A stretch of DNA of 64,000 bases from an uncultured Bacteroidales bacterium (GCA_902796835.1 CADBQP010000052.1:51126-115125); one strand, 5' to 3'. Positions 35,412 to 46,207 are shown, numbered from the stretch's first letter. The notes: generated by a model from the sequence alone, not told the origin. Made by a program: numbers and translations.

Positions 35412-38400
35412 TTAGAGATTAATAGTCAAACCAACATTGAAACTACGATTCGAGGGGAGCATGCCTGCATCGACGCCCTGATAGAGAACGCCATTGCTTA
35501 CGCTAACCTCGGGGTCCTGGCCAAGATATTTCGTGACGGTGAACACATTGTTTACCTCGCCCCATACCGAAAGACCACGCAACCACTCGAGTTCGAGAGG
35601 CAGGGTGTAGGTGAGGCGCACCTTCTTGAGCTTCAGGAACGAGCCGTCTTCAATCCAGCGATCGGAGAAGCGCTCATTATTCACCCATTCGTCGTTGGTG
35701 TTGCACATGGTGCGAGGCACATCGGTTTCATGACCGTCGTAGCGCCAACGGTTAACTACGGCACGCGTTTGGTTCCAAGTGCTATTAGCCGACTCAAGCT
35801 GCTGGCGCTGATAGTTGAAGATGTCGTTGCCGAGCGAATACTTGAAGAGGGCGTCGAGCTGGAAGTGCTTCCAGTTGAACTTGGTATAGAAGTTTCCGTA
35901 GATGTCGGGGTTAGGATTGCCAATGACTACCATATCGGCTTCGCTGATCCAACCGTCACCATTCTGGTCTACGAAATGCAGGTCGCCGGCCTTGAAGTTG
36001 CGATAGGGCTGTTCGGCCAAGCCTGTGGGATAGCGCAAATAGCCAAACTTGCCGGCCTGAGAAGCCTGGGCATCGCTGGCAAACACGCCATTCGAAGCAT
36101 AGCCATAGAATACGCCGACAGGTCGGCCAACTGCGGTGAGCACATTGTCGCGGCCGTATATATTAGATGTGTAGCCTTCGAAGGTATGCTTTGTAGCCTC
36201 GTCGCGATTGCCGTTGGCATCGAGCGCATAAGTAGTGAGGGTGTTAAGCTCCGACTTGGGAAGCGCGGTAATCTCGTTGTGGTAGTGACCTACGGTGAAG
36301 CCAGCCTGCCACTTAAAGTTCTTCGAGTTTACGATCACGGCATCGACCGAGAGGTCAAGACCAGTGTTCTTTAACTTACCTTCGTTGGTCCACATGAATC
36401 CGAGACCGGTGATGTCGCTCACCGACTTGCGTGTGAGGAGGTCCTTCGTATTGGCCCAGAAGTAGTTGAAGCCTACCATCAGGCGATTCTTCAGGAGACT
36501 CGTCTGCAAACCTACGTTGTAGCGATAAGTTGTTTCCCACTTGATTTCGGGGTTGGCAATGTTGGCCAGCACGAGAGCCGTGGCTTTGTCCATGAACTTC
36601 ACATTCTGATAGTATGTGCGGCTGGCGTAATAGTCGACATCATCATTTCCTGTCATTTCGAAACCGGCAATGAGCTTGAGGTGGTCAACTCCTTTCACAC
36701 GGAACCAGTCTTCGGACGAGATGAGCCATCCGGCCTGAACCGAGGGGAAGAGGCCCCAACGCACACCGGCCAACTCGAGGCCTCCCTTAGCCTTGTCGCC
36801 AAAGCGTGAAGAGGTTTCCATAGTTCCGGTTACATCGAGGAAGTAGATGTTCTTATAGTTATAGCTGGCACTGAGATACCAAGCAAGGTTGGTCCAGTTG
36901 TCCTCAAGGCCGCCCGCGCTCTTATATTGCAGCGAGTAGGCCATGTTTGGCATCTTGTCCTGGTCGTTATTGAAACCCTGCATGTAGGAGTTCGTATAGG
37001 TGAAGCTCGTATAACGGAAACCACCAAAGGCATTGAGGAAGTGGGCACCCATTTGCTTCTTCCAGTCGAGACGAAGGTCGTTGAAAATGGACGTCTGCTT
37101 GCCAAACTGTGTCTTAACGGCACTGGTCACATCGCCCAGGCCTTCTACTTCCTTGGCAGGTGTACCACTGCGGGGGAAGTAGTACTTCTCGTTCGTACGG
37201 TTGAGCACGTAGCTGAAGCGGTCACTCAAGGTAAGCGCGCGAGAGAAGCTGTAGCGGGGATTGACATTGATGCTGAACTGTGTCTGCTCCTGATAGTTCT
37301 TGTTCTCGCCGTGGCCATTCTGGAGAATCCAATATGGGTTGGCAAGACCTTCGTAGCCAAAGCGCGAGGCAAAGGCCAAGGGGTTGATTCCATTAGGGTC
37401 GTCATAAACCTTACCGGCATAAACGCTGGTAGAATAGTCGGGGACAAGTTTACCCAAGCCCTGGTCGTAACGAATGAAGTAGTAGTATGGGCTTACGAAT
37501 GGCGACTGGAGCAGGCCCAGCACATTCGGCGACGAGATGTTAGCCTCTGAATAGTCGGGGGCCCAACCATTATCACGCAAATTATAGGCGCTGCGGCTGT
37601 ACGCAATGTCAAGACCCAACAGGAGGTTGGCAAACATGTTGATGTCAGTGTTGAAGCGAATGTTCAGACGATTGAAATTGGTCTTCTTCGCTGTGGCATC
37701 GCCTTGGGTATATCCGAGCGAGAGGTTATACATGGCCACATCGTCACCACCCTCTACGCTCACTTTGTAGTTCTGGGTAAAGGCCGTGTGATACAGATCC
37801 TTCTGCCAGTCTACGTCCTGATGGAACATGGGGTAGTAGAGATAGTTGGGGTCCTCGTTGAGGAAGGGCACGTCGGTGGCTCGGCTGAGCGATTTGCCAT
37901 ACTCGGTAGTGCCAAGGAACTCCGTGACGAAGTTGCGATACTGGCCGGCATTCATCATCTTGGTGAGCGAAGGAGTTTGCTCAAAACCTCCAAAGACGCG
38001 GATGTTAATCTTCGTAACAACGTCCTTACCACGCTTGGTATTTATCTTCAGCACGCCGTTGGCACCTTTGGCACCATAGAGGGCAGTTCCGTTTTTAATT
38101 ACCTCTACACTCTCGATGTCTTCGGGATCGATAGTGTTGAACACGTTGTTGTAAAATCCTTGGAAAATGCTTTCGCGGCTATACTGCATGTCCCACATGA
38201 CTCCGTCTACGATGACGAGAGGCTGCGCATTGGAGTTGAGCGAGTTGAGACCATTGACAGCAAGGAAGGCGCCCATGGCAGGAATGCCTCCGCGGCTGAC
38301 CATTCGCATAGAAGCATTAAGCTTCGCGTCTACATCGTTCTCAAAGGACTGTGCACTTGTTTGGTCGAGCTCGGCAGAAGCCGAATTCACAAGAGACATT

Positions 38401-38825
38401 GTGGGCTTGTAGTACTTCTTTGTGAGGCTGCTGTTGAGCTCCACTTCAAGTTCTTCGCCACTCTTGATGGCTTGCTGCACAGGGTTGAAACCATCGCACG
38501 TGAAATAAAGCGAGGTGGTAAACTCAGGCACTTTGATGGAGAAATTACCATTATCGTCGGTGAAAGCAGAGAAGCCTACCATGTTGAACGCACGAACCGA
38601 AACACCTGCAAGGGGAGCCTTGGTGGAGGCGTTGAGCACACGGCCTTTTACCTCCTTCCTTGCAGCTTTGGCAGCCTTAGGAGTTGTCGTTGCCTGTGCG
38701 GCCTGCGTGGAGGGAGCATCCTCTGTCACCTCTTGCGCAAGCAGATTGGTGGTTCCGAAGAGAGCCACACCTGCCATCAGAGTACGCAAGACATGATGCT
38801 TAAAATTAAATCTGATCTTATTCAT
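35412..38825 (-). CDS. SusC/RagA-family TonB-dependent transporter (copy 1)
   Basis: A 1137-residue outer-membrane TonB-dependent transporter. Signal peptide (LRTLMAGVALFGTTNLLAQ); an Ala/Thr-rich linker; a carboxypeptidase-regulatory-like domain (VKGRVLNASTKAPLAGVSVR, residues about 58-130); a plug with PLVIVDGVMWDMQ and IESVEVIKNGTALYGAKGANG; then the 22-strand barrel ending DAGMLPSNRSFNVGLTINL. The plug is somewhat divergent, and the usual TonB-box region is not clear. It pairs with the SusD at 33165 and is preceded by the 605-residue fasciclin-like lipoprotein. No glycoside hydrolase or regulator is in the cluster, so the substrate is open; peptides or host glycoprotein fragments are possible. 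Confidence 0.92.
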   Translation of the reverse strand: MNKIRFNFKHHVLRTLMAGVALFGTTNLLAQEVTEDAPSTQAAQATTTPKAAKAARKEVKGRVLNASTKAPLAGVSVRAFNMVGFSAFTDDNGNFSIKVPEFTTSLYFTCDGFNPVQQAIKSGEELEVELNSSLTKKYYKPTMSLVNSASAELDQTSAQSFENDVDAKLNASMRMVSRGGIPAMGAFLAVNGLNSLNSNAQPLVIVDGVMWDMQYSRESIFQGFYNNVFNTIDPEDIESVEVIKNGTALYGAKGANGVLKINTKRGKDVVTKINIRVFGGFEQTPSLTKMMNAGQYRNFVTEFLGTTEYGKSLSRATDVPFLNEDPNYLYYPMFHQDVDWQKDLYHTAFTQNYKVSVEGGDDVAMYNLSLGYTQGDATAKKTNFNRLNIRFNTDINMFANLLLGLDIAYSRSAYNLRDNGWAPDYSEANISSPNVLGLLQSPFVSPYYYFIRYDQGLGKLVPDYSTSVYAGKVYDDPNGINPLAFASRFGYEGLANPYWILQNGHGENKNYQEQTQFSINVNPRYSFSRALTLSDRFSYVLNRTNEKYYFPRSGTPAKEVEGLGDVTSAVKTQFGKQTSIFNDLRLDWKKQMGAHFLNAFGGFRYTSFTYTNSYMQGFNNDQDKMPNMAYSLQYKSAGGLEDNWTNLAWYLSASYNYKNIYFLDVTGTMETSSRFGDKAKGGLELAGVRWGLFPSVQAGWLISSEDWFRVKGVDHLKLIAGFEMTGNDDVDYYASRTYYQNVKFMDKATALVLANIANPEIKWETTYRYNVGLQTSLLKNRLMVGFNYFWANTKDLLTRKSVSDITGLGFMWTNEGKLKNTGLDLSVDAVIVNSKNFKWQAGFTVGHYHNEITALPKSELNTLTTYALDANGNRDEATKHTFEGYTSNIYGRDNVLTAVGRPVGVFYGYASNGVFASDAQASQAGKFGYLRYPTGLAEQPYRNFKAGDLHFVDQNGDGWISEADMVVIGNPNPDIYGNFYTKFNWKHFQLDALFKYSLGNDIFNYQRQQLESANSTWNQTRAVVNRWRYDGHETDVPRTMCNTNDEWVNNERFSDRWIEDGSFLKLKKVRLTYTLPLELEWLRGLSVWGEVNNVFTVTKYLGQDPEVSVSNGVLYQGVDAGMLPSNRSFNVGLTINL

Positions 38826-38907
38826 TTCTTCAAACTTTTTTCTAAGAGAAGTGTTAGTTTAAGAATTCGATAAGGGGTTTTTGGAGAAAACCCTAACAAA
38901 TTCCGGA

Positions 38908-40725
38908 TTACTCACCTTCGTGTATAGGTTCAAGTATTACTTTCACGATATTCAGAGCGTTGTTATTCTTACCTTTACGCTTCTGATAGTTGTTGTTCAT
39001 TTCTATCTTCAAAATAGGCCAAGAGTCGGCATTGTCGGGCAGGTTGGCATAACACTTGGGGAAGGTTACTTCGTCGAAGACGGTATAGGTCTTCACCGAG
39101 TCTTGATCCACTGTCTGGTCGATGGGGCCTATGATGCTGTTCCCCTTTTCGTCGGTTACCTGAACACGGAAAACGCTGACCACTTCAACGGGAGTGATGC
39201 CGTCATTTTCGGTTACGATATCAGAGATACGAGTGAAGTTGGGGGCCATCACCATCTTGAGACGGTATTTGGTTGACAACACATCGCGTAACTTGATTTG
39301 CACCGAAAGGGTTACGTTGTTTCCAAATACTTCAAAACGACGATAGACATCGGTGCCTTCGGAGTATATGGAGTCGTTACGATTGGTGGCATCCAAGCGC
39401 ACGGTTTCACCCCAGGAGGTTCCAGTGATGCGATTGTATTCCACATTGTCGGCGCGGGCAATGTTAAGGTCGTTATCCATGGTCACTTCTTTCTTCTCTG
39501 CCCATATATAGGTCGGGTCAAAGTTGAACTCATCAAGTTCGAAGACGTAACCATTTGAGGCTTTGCGCGGAGCCTTGCCCTCAAAGAGGGGATTGGGCGA
39601 GCCGGGCGTGGGGTTAAAGATAACGTCGTGCGACGTAGTGATGATAGAATCAGCGTTTATCACGGTGCTGACAACTTCGGCAGAGTCGGACTTTGCAGTT
39701 AGACCACTAAAAGACGTGGCGCTGCTCACAAGCGAGCGAACTATCGCACTGCGAGCGTTGAGGGCCTGCAGAGAATCGGTTTTGAACTTAAGCGAAGTTG
39801 CGTTCGTACGGTTGATGAATTCATAGTTTGTCTGACTCCAAGAGTACCAGTAGTCGTCGCCGTATTTATAGAATTCTTTCGCCTTGTTATACATATTGTT
39901 CCATGCTTGATCCGTTGCGGGAACAAAGGCGATGAACAAGGAGTCCTCGTCTGAGATATTGCGTCCTATATAGTCGAGAAGAGCATTCGAGCGGTTGTAG
40001 ATTGAGTCCACATACTCCATATTACCCTGGTTGTTCATGGCACCAGGGGTGCTGCCGCCCGGGCTAAAGGTAAGCTCATCGTAGGAATTAAGTATGGTCG
40101 ACAGAGAATCATAGTTCTCCTTAAAAAATTCATAGATGCTCTGGTAGTATGGGCTATAACCATCCAACAAATGCAGCGTGCCGTTCGACGAAGGATAGCT
40201 GCCCTCGGCCACAAGGGGGACATTGCCAAACAACCTATTTCCTGCATCATAGTCGTTTACCTTTGAGTTCATCAAGTTCACCTCCTGGAGGGCCTTGTTC
40301 GATTCAAAGTTAAAACGCGCCAAGTGGTTTTGCACAAATTGGCGTCCCACGCGATAGCGCATTTCGAGCTTCGCTGCCTCGGTGGCTGCCGTATCGGCGC
40401 CAGCAAGCATGTCGAGATAGTATTGCGCATCGTAGGTACCATCTTTGGGAGCCCAGAAAGTCATGAGCTGCGGGCGATCAAGAAACTCGGCATAAGTAAT
40501 CGTCGACTTATTGTCGGTGACGGACTTCATTACAGGCGTCTTCTGCAGAATGTTCCGGAGATCGGAGACATTGGGCGCCTCAACGAGGTTTTGCCAAATG
40601 GTTTTTGACGAAGAGGCCGTGCCCTCCACCACATCAAAGTGGTCGTCTGAACAAGCAGAAGCGAAGAGAGTCAGTCCTACTGCCAAGATACCATTGAAAA
40701 CGTTACAAATATGTTTTGCGTTCAT
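38908..40725 (-). CDS. Fasciclin (FAS1)-like lipoprotein, 605 aa
   Basis: A 605-residue surface lipoprotein with the acylated Cys at 25 (LTLFASACSDDHF). The N-terminal third resembles a FAS1 domain: TIWQNLVEAPNVSDLRNIL, LMTFWAPKDGTYDAQYYLD and FVQNHLARFNFESN, which correspond to the H1-type FAPTD segment and the H2 region. A second related segment contains SLFIAFVPATDQAWNNMYNKA. The C-terminal part is beta-rich. It lies between the SusD at 40857 and the SusC at 35412 and repeats the order seen upstream (fasciclin, SusC, SusD). FAS1 domains mediate adhesion in other organisms; its role with SusCD transporters is not established. Confidence 0.78.
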   Translation of the reverse strand: MNAKHICNVFNGILAVGLTLFASACSDDHFDVVEGTASSSKTIWQNLVEAPNVSDLRNILQKTPVMKSVTDNKSTITYAEFLDRPQLMTFWAPKDGTYDAQYYLDMLAGADTAATEAAKLEMRYRVGRQFVQNHLARFNFESNKALQEVNLMNSKVNDYDAGNRLFGNVPLVAEGSYPSSNGTLHLLDGYSPYYQSIYEFFKENYDSLSTILNSYDELTFSPGGSTPGAMNNQGNMEYVDSIYNRSNALLDYIGRNISDEDSLFIAFVPATDQAWNNMYNKAKEFYKYGDDYWYSWSQTNYEFINRTNATSLKFKTDSLQALNARSAIVRSLVSSATSFSGLTAKSDSAEVVSTVINADSIITTSHDVIFNPTPGSPNPLFEGKAPRKASNGYVFELDEFNFDPTYIWAEKKEVTMDNDLNIARADNVEYNRITGTSWGETVRLDATNRNDSIYSEGTDVYRRFEVFGNNVTLSVQIKLRDVLSTKYRLKMVMAPNFTRISDIVTENDGITPVEVVSVFRVQVTDEKGNSIIGPIDQTVDQDSVKTYTVFDEVTFPKCYANLPDNADSWPILKIEMNNNYQKRKGKNNNALNIVKVILEPIHEGE

Positions 40726-40856
40726 ATTGATATTTCTTTTAATTTCTGTTCTAAACAGTGAAACTTCTTTGGAAGCGGAAGACAGATGCGCAGTGATGCT
40801 GTTCCTTATAATATATTATATTGTGTCAATCTCACTTGCACCTATCATTCTGCCCA

Positions 40857-42746
40857 TTATTTCTCTCCGTATCTTATCCAAACGGGGTTTTGATAGAGAT
40901 AACCTCCAGCCTGAACGCCTTGTACCTTCATCTCTGACTCGAGAATGGGATTATAGAAAGCCCAAATGGTACGAACGCGGTTCTTGACTGTATTCGATAC
41001 GGTTACTATGGAAGACATTTGCTCGATGAGCGAACCGGGCTCGCTATAATAATTGCCGGCCTCCGCCTCACGCACAATGTCGAACCAACGCTTACCCTCC
41101 ACGAGGAATTCGCGCTGACGCTCTTTATAGATCTTTGTAAGAAGGGTGTTCTGCACAGAGGTGGAAGTCGTATCGCTGGGCTGCATGGCTGGATTGTTAC
41201 GAGCAAAGAGATGGTTGACCAGACGGTTGGCTTCGGTGAACTGACCCGTGGCGTTTGCGCGAGCAATGGCCTCAGCCTTAATAAGCATCATGTCGGCCAG
41301 ACGATAAACGGGCCAGTTGGCATTCATGCTAGTAGAAAGGCGATAGTCGGGTTTTGTTTTTTCAGGGTAAGCTTCGCGGACATCCTCAACCTTCTTCACT
41401 AAGTAGTTAGTAACAACATTCTTCGTCAGAGGTAGTGCAGACGCAGATATAAAGTCGTTCGTATAGCAAATGTTTTGCAAGAAACGGAAGTCATACTTAC
41501 CGAATCCGTTGTCGGGATGAGCTTGGCTCAATCCTGAGGTAAGAATGTCGGATGCCACAAGTTTGCCAGCCTGTAGGCTACCCGATGAAAAGTAGGAAGT
41601 ATAGTCTGCGTAGACGGTCGGTTTATTCTGGTCGCCGTCAAATTGCAGTTCCATAATGCTCTCTGAAGAATTCTTCGAAACCCAGATGCTGTAGTAAACT
41701 TCATCGCCTACGTTTTCGCCTGTCGTAAACGGATACTGCTTGAGCGGATATACATTGGTTGTACTGAGCTCGCGCTGATTATATGCCATGCGGTTTTCTT
41801 GTATGTCCCGACGGTATACGCTGTCCATATAAGCAATAACATCAGTGGCACGCTCTGCAGCTTTGTTGAAACACTGTGTGGCCAAATTGTTGGCATAGGT
41901 GTCATCAATCTGAGTTGAGTCGGCAGCCACGTATCCGATAGTATCACCCTCGACACCATAACGGATTTGGTCGTCGATGTTCACGGCACGCAGATGTCCG
42001 GCAGCATCGAACTTCTTGCTGTAGTTCTTCAGCAAGCAGCCGCGCCAGAGATAGAGGTCGGCCAGTAGCGCACGAATGCTCAGACGTGTAAAACGTCCTT
42101 TGTTCTCACTATTTGAACCATAGTTGATGCTGGCAAAATCCTTCACTTCTTCAAGTTGATTAATCAGGTCACCCAAAATGGCTTCTCCGCTCGTGACGGG
42201 GAGTTTGAGCTTCTTGGCTTCGGCGTCGGTGGTTACCACATTTGTTACATAAGGAACGTCGCGGAAGGCACGAACGAGATAGAAATAGTAGAGCGCACGC
42301 AGAGCCTTCATCTCGGCATCGTATGCACGGAAGTCGGCTTTTGTGAAGCTCGGGTCGGTAAGTGGCTCGTTTGTCATTTCATTGCCAAACTGCAACACTT
42401 GATTGCAATAGTTGATTCCTGTGTAAAAATCGTCCCAAGAGAAGTTGTTGTTGCTTGGGCGGAGAATTGCCTGCTGCAGATAGAGCAGTTCGGTGTTCGA
42501 CTGGTCTTTCAACTTTACGTTGTCAGAGCGGATTTCGCCCCAATAGAAGATTTTTGGTGTCAAATCCAGCATCTTCTTATAGGCACCAGCTCGCACGTTG
42601 TCCAAGTCGGTCTTGTCTTGCCAGAAATCTTCTTGCGTAATCTGCGTTGTGGGATATACCGTCAGAAAGTCTTCACAACTCGACAGTGTCATAGCCAGCA
42701 AGAGGCCTCCCACGCATATAGCTTGATTGAATATATTCAGTTTCAT
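40857..42746 (-). CDS. SusD/RagB-family nutrient-binding lipoprotein (copy 2)
   Basis: A 629-residue SusD-like lipoprotein; the acylated Cys is residue 24 (LAMTLSSCEDFLTVYP). Typical family elements are DFWQDKTDLDNVRAGAYKKM, MKALRALYYFYLVRAFRDVPYV, LSIRALLADLYLWRGCL and, near the end, YKERQREFLVEGKRWFDIVR, the conserved C-terminal SusD signature. It starts 18 bp after the stop of its SusC partner (42765). It is much closer to the family consensus than copy 1. The downstream 131-bp gap to the next fasciclin gene shows no terminator or clear promoter. Confidence 0.95.
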   Translation of the reverse strand: MKLNIFNQAICVGGLLLAMTLSSCEDFLTVYPTTQITQEDFWQDKTDLDNVRAGAYKKMLDLTPKIFYWGEIRSDNVKLKDQSNTELLYLQQAILRPSNNNFSWDDFYTGINYCNQVLQFGNEMTNEPLTDPSFTKADFRAYDAEMKALRALYYFYLVRAFRDVPYVTNVVTTDAEAKKLKLPVTSGEAILGDLINQLEEVKDFASINYGSNSENKGRFTRLSIRALLADLYLWRGCLLKNYSKKFDAAGHLRAVNIDDQIRYGVEGDTIGYVAADSTQIDDTYANNLATQCFNKAAERATDVIAYMDSVYRRDIQENRMAYNQRELSTTNVYPLKQYPFTTGENVGDEVYYSIWVSKNSSESIMELQFDGDQNKPTVYADYTSYFSSGSLQAGKLVASDILTSGLSQAHPDNGFGKYDFRFLQNICYTNDFISASALPLTKNVVTNYLVKKVEDVREAYPEKTKPDYRLSTSMNANWPVYRLADMMLIKAEAIARANATGQFTEANRLVNHLFARNNPAMQPSDTTSTSVQNTLLTKIYKERQREFLVEGKRWFDIVREAEAGNYYSEPGSLIEQMSSIVTVSNTVKNRVRTIWAFYNPILESEMKVQGVQAGGYLYQNPVWIRYGEK

Positions 42747-42764
42747 AATGTATTTCCTGAGTGA

Positions 42765-45700
42765 TTAGAATCCAAAACTCAAACTTAAAGTAAACGAACG
42801 AGAGCGAGGAGTCTTTGAATTGTCAATACAAGGACTGTAACCGCTTGCGCTATGTTCGGGATCTACTCCCGAATACTTCGTCCAGAAGATGAGGTTGTTG
42901 CCCGAGGCTGCAAGGCGCAGGCTGCTCAGACCAAGTTTTTTAATCTTTTCGGTGGGGAAGTTATAGGCCAACTGGAAGTAATTAAAGCGAACGAAGTCGC
43001 CATCTTCCACGTAGCGGGAGTTTATCAAAGCGTTGTAGGATACTCCGAGAGTGGCGTTCATGGCACGAGGAATTTCAGTTACCTGACCATTCTTTCTCCA
43101 ACGGTGCGCTACAGAGGCGCTCTGGTTGTTGTTGCCTCGCATTGACTCAGCGTTCAGACGGGCAAGGTTCAAAATCTTGTTGCCCATGCGGAAGTTGAAC
43201 ATCGTACGTAGCGTCCAGCGTCCGTATGTGAAGTCAACACCGAAGCCACCAGTAATTTTGGGGTTTGAACCGCCAAGATAAACGATATCGAGGTCGTCAA
43301 TTTGTCCGTCGTGGTTTATGTCTTCGTAGATTACGTCACCGCCCTGGAACTGATAGTTCACGCCACCATAGTTGAAGTACATGGGGAGGGGGTTACCGTT
43401 CTTATCATAAATCACGTTGCCCTGAGCATCGCGGGCCACAGGAGTAGAAAGTTCTTGGCCTGTAGCATTCAGGCGGGCCGTATTGGGATTACCCTGAGCG
43501 TCCTTATAGTCATTCTTCGAAGTGTTATAACTTCCGTCCTTAGCCAGGAAGTAACCGTTGTGGTCGTAGTCGTAGGCATAGATACCTTTGAAGCGGAAGC
43601 CGTAGATACCGCCAAGAGCGTTACCAATCTGCACGCGCTTCAGCACTTCAAGGTTCTTGTAGCCATAAGCTTGGTTCTCATTGGCAAGAACGGTGGCATC
43701 CATCGACTCGATGGTATTGATCACCTGGGCGAAGTTGAGTTTGAAGTTCATGTGGAACTTACCAATCTTGGCGATGTCGCCAGTGTTCATCCAAAGTTCC
43801 CAACCTTCGTTTTTCATAGAACCCACATTGGCTGCGCTCAACTTGTTGTATCCCGAAGTAGAAGGTACTCTCATGTTGTAGTTGAGAAGGTCCTTTGTAT
43901 TCTTGCGATAGATATCAAGGTTAAACTTGAGCAGGTTTTCGAAGAGCGAAACATCGAAACCAAGGTTCCATGAACTTGTTTTTTCCCAGTGAATTGTAGT
44001 AAGTCGCAAGTTGTTGGGGGCCATGGCCGTTGTTCCGTTATACACGCCAATCTTGCCGTAGTTATTGTAGATAAGACCTTCGCCAAACGAAGCGTTACCG
44101 GTTTGTCCCCAACCAAGACGGATACCGAAGAGGTTCACAACTTTCGTGAGGGGCTTGAAGAACTTTTCTTCGCTCACGTTCCAACGGGCTGAGATACCGG
44201 GGAAGAAACCCCACTTTTCGCCCGAACCGAACTTGGTTTTACCATCGGCACGCAACGTTACGTCGAGCGAATAGCGGCTGGCATAGGCATAGTGTATCGA
44301 AGCGGTACCTGCCATGCGGTGGCCTTCGCCTGTAGATGTCGTCGAATTGGTCATAAATCCGATAGCGGACGACGAGGTTATGCCTCCGTTAATACCTGAG
44401 TTCGAAAGGTTTTGGCTGGTGCTGTTTGTAGTCTCCAATTCTCCACGAAGAAGCACTTGCAACGAGTGGTCTTCATTGCTGAAATAAGGCTTGAATACCA
44501 GAGAGTGTTTCGTTTCGAAACGAGAGTCTTTATACTCGCCATTAGAGGTGAGGTTTACACCGTCCGACCAGGCCTTGGAGGTCAGTTGCTGGGGATAATA
44601 TTTATTTACGGACTGTGTGTAGGCATAAAGTTGGACTTCGCCCTTATAGTTGAGCTGGTGCTCATCATCTTCCTTGCCCCAGAGCTTGTATTCAAGTGCA
44701 AACTGTGGTGTCAAGGTGTAGGTAGAAGTTTGGCTCCAAGCCAAATTTGCAGTGGCAACGGGGTTACCGTTGTTAATCATGTCGTTAAGATAGTAAGATG
44801 TGCGACCGCTACTGTTATCCACCAAACCGGCAGCACTGGCGCGGGGAGGCATGATAAAGTATTCGCCGGTATTGAAATATCTTTTAAGGTCGCGGTCGTA
44901 TTCGTAACGATAGATCGACATGTTGGGCATGGCGTTGTAGGCTAAGCCAAGAATATCGTTATTATAGTTTTGGTCGTTCTTTGTATAAGCCAGCGAGAAG
45001 TTCGAGGAGAACTTGATGCGGTCGGACACATAGTAGTCCAATGCCATACGCATGGTAATACGATTCATTTCCTGGCAGATTACGGAACCGGTAGAGTGGT
45101 CATAGTTACCCGAAACGCGGAACTGAGCCTTTTCACCACCACCGTTGATAGATACGCCAAAGTTGTGTACCTGTCCGAACTGCGTAACTTCTTTCACCCA
45201 GTCGGTGTTTTTATTGTAGTTCTCGTAGTATGCAGGGTGTGTGTCGCGCAGATACATCAACTCCACAATACCCGAAGCTACGTCGCTCTGTTGCGGATTG
45301 AAGTAGGCTTCTTTCAGCATCATGGTATAGCCATCACCATTGAGCATCTTCATGCCCTCAGGCTGCCAGGTTCCAGTGAAGCGATAGGTGAAGTTAACGC
45401 GAGTTTTTCCGCGCGTACCGCGTCGTGTCGTTATTTCGATTACACCGTTCGAACCATCCGAACCGTAGATTGCAGTAGCTGAGGCATCTTTCAGAACCTT
45501 GATGCTCTTAATGTCTTCAGGGTTGATCTGCAGCAGGTTAGCAAACATTTGGTCGTCATCCATGTTTTCCAAATTCAGCTCGCTCTTGTCATAGCTCGGG
45601 AGTATATATCCATCGACTACGATAAGAGGCTCTTGATTACCGTTGATTGAGGTTACACCACGCAGACGCATGGACGTTCCTGCACCAAGGTTACCAGAGT

Positions 45701-46196
45701 TAGACACAATGTCGAGACCTGCGATTTGTCCTTGAAGAGCTTCACCGGCTGTTTCGAACGAGAGACCTTCCATGGCATCCATATCGAATGTCTGGGTGGC
45801 AATAGAAAGTTCCTTTTCAGGAATTACAAGTCCGTTAGACTGCACTTTTCTTGTTGACTTCACCACGGCTTCCTTGAAAGCATTGTTATCGATCATCTCG
45901 ATGCGGAAGTTCGACCGAGAGCCGATAGGCTGCGCTGTCTTGTATGGTTTGTAGCCGATGTACGTCACCTGCAAGAAGTTGCGGTCGGGGCGCTTAATGA
46001 CAATTGAGAAATTACCATTAGCATCAGTTTGCGCTGAAGTGACAGCACGATTTGACGGGTCAACCTCAGCAACGGTGGCCATAAAGATGGGGCCGTCCAT
46101 TTTGCTGAACACATGACCAGTAACGCGTTTCTGGGCCGATATTGCTACGGCGCAGAAGCACATCGCTAAGGTTAGTAAATACTTTATGTTGTTCAT
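42765..46196 (-). CDS. SusC/RagA-family TonB-dependent transporter (copy 2)
   Basis: A 1143-residue TonB-dependent transporter. Signal peptide (LLTLAMCFCAVAISAQ); carboxypeptidase-regulatory-like domain at about 23-110 (KRVTGHVFSKMDGPIFMATV, LQVTYIGYKPYKTAQ); plug with MRLRGVTSINGNQEPLIVVDG and the SusC signature IKSIKVLKDASATAIYGSDG, followed by GVIEITTRRGTRGKTRVNF; then the barrel, ending with RSFTLSLSFGF. It starts 11 bp after the fasciclin gene stop and its SusD follows 18 bp later, so the three are tightly packed. The product forms the outer-membrane pore over which the SusD lid closes. Confidence 0.96.
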   Translation of the reverse strand: MNNIKYLLTLAMCFCAVAISAQKRVTGHVFSKMDGPIFMATVAEVDPSNRAVTSAQTDANGNFSIVIKRPDRNFLQVTYIGYKPYKTAQPIGSRSNFRIEMIDNNAFKEAVVKSTRKVQSNGLVIPEKELSIATQTFDMDAMEGLSFETAGEALQGQIAGLDIVSNSGNLGAGTSMRLRGVTSINGNQEPLIVVDGYILPSYDKSELNLENMDDDQMFANLLQINPEDIKSIKVLKDASATAIYGSDGSNGVIEITTRRGTRGKTRVNFTYRFTGTWQPEGMKMLNGDGYTMMLKEAYFNPQQSDVASGIVELMYLRDTHPAYYENYNKNTDWVKEVTQFGQVHNFGVSINGGGEKAQFRVSGNYDHSTGSVICQEMNRITMRMALDYYVSDRIKFSSNFSLAYTKNDQNYNNDILGLAYNAMPNMSIYRYEYDRDLKRYFNTGEYFIMPPRASAAGLVDNSSGRTSYYLNDMINNGNPVATANLAWSQTSTYTLTPQFALEYKLWGKEDDEHQLNYKGEVQLYAYTQSVNKYYPQQLTSKAWSDGVNLTSNGEYKDSRFETKHSLVFKPYFSNEDHSLQVLLRGELETTNSTSQNLSNSGINGGITSSSAIGFMTNSTTSTGEGHRMAGTASIHYAYASRYSLDVTLRADGKTKFGSGEKWGFFPGISARWNVSEEKFFKPLTKVVNLFGIRLGWGQTGNASFGEGLIYNNYGKIGVYNGTTAMAPNNLRLTTIHWEKTSSWNLGFDVSLFENLLKFNLDIYRKNTKDLLNYNMRVPSTSGYNKLSAANVGSMKNEGWELWMNTGDIAKIGKFHMNFKLNFAQVINTIESMDATVLANENQAYGYKNLEVLKRVQIGNALGGIYGFRFKGIYAYDYDHNGYFLAKDGSYNTSKNDYKDAQGNPNTARLNATGQELSTPVARDAQGNVIYDKNGNPLPMYFNYGGVNYQFQGGDVIYEDINHDGQIDDLDIVYLGGSNPKITGGFGVDFTYGRWTLRTMFNFRMGNKILNLARLNAESMRGNNNQSASVAHRWRKNGQVTEIPRAMNATLGVSYNALINSRYVEDGDFVRFNYFQLAYNFPTEKIKKLGLSSLRLAASGNNLIFWTKYSGVDPEHSASGYSPCIDNSKTPRSRSFTLSLSFGF

Positions 46197-46207
46197 ATCT
46201 TTATGAT

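Noticed and set aside
37704-38873. 389-codon plus-strand open frame over a SusC gene
   Set aside because: Antisense shadow; the SusC reading has full domain structure.
40726-40856. Promoter or terminator in the 131-bp gap between the two FAS1-SusC-SusD modules
   Set aside because: No TAnnTTTG box or stable hairpin with a T-run is visible on the minus strand.
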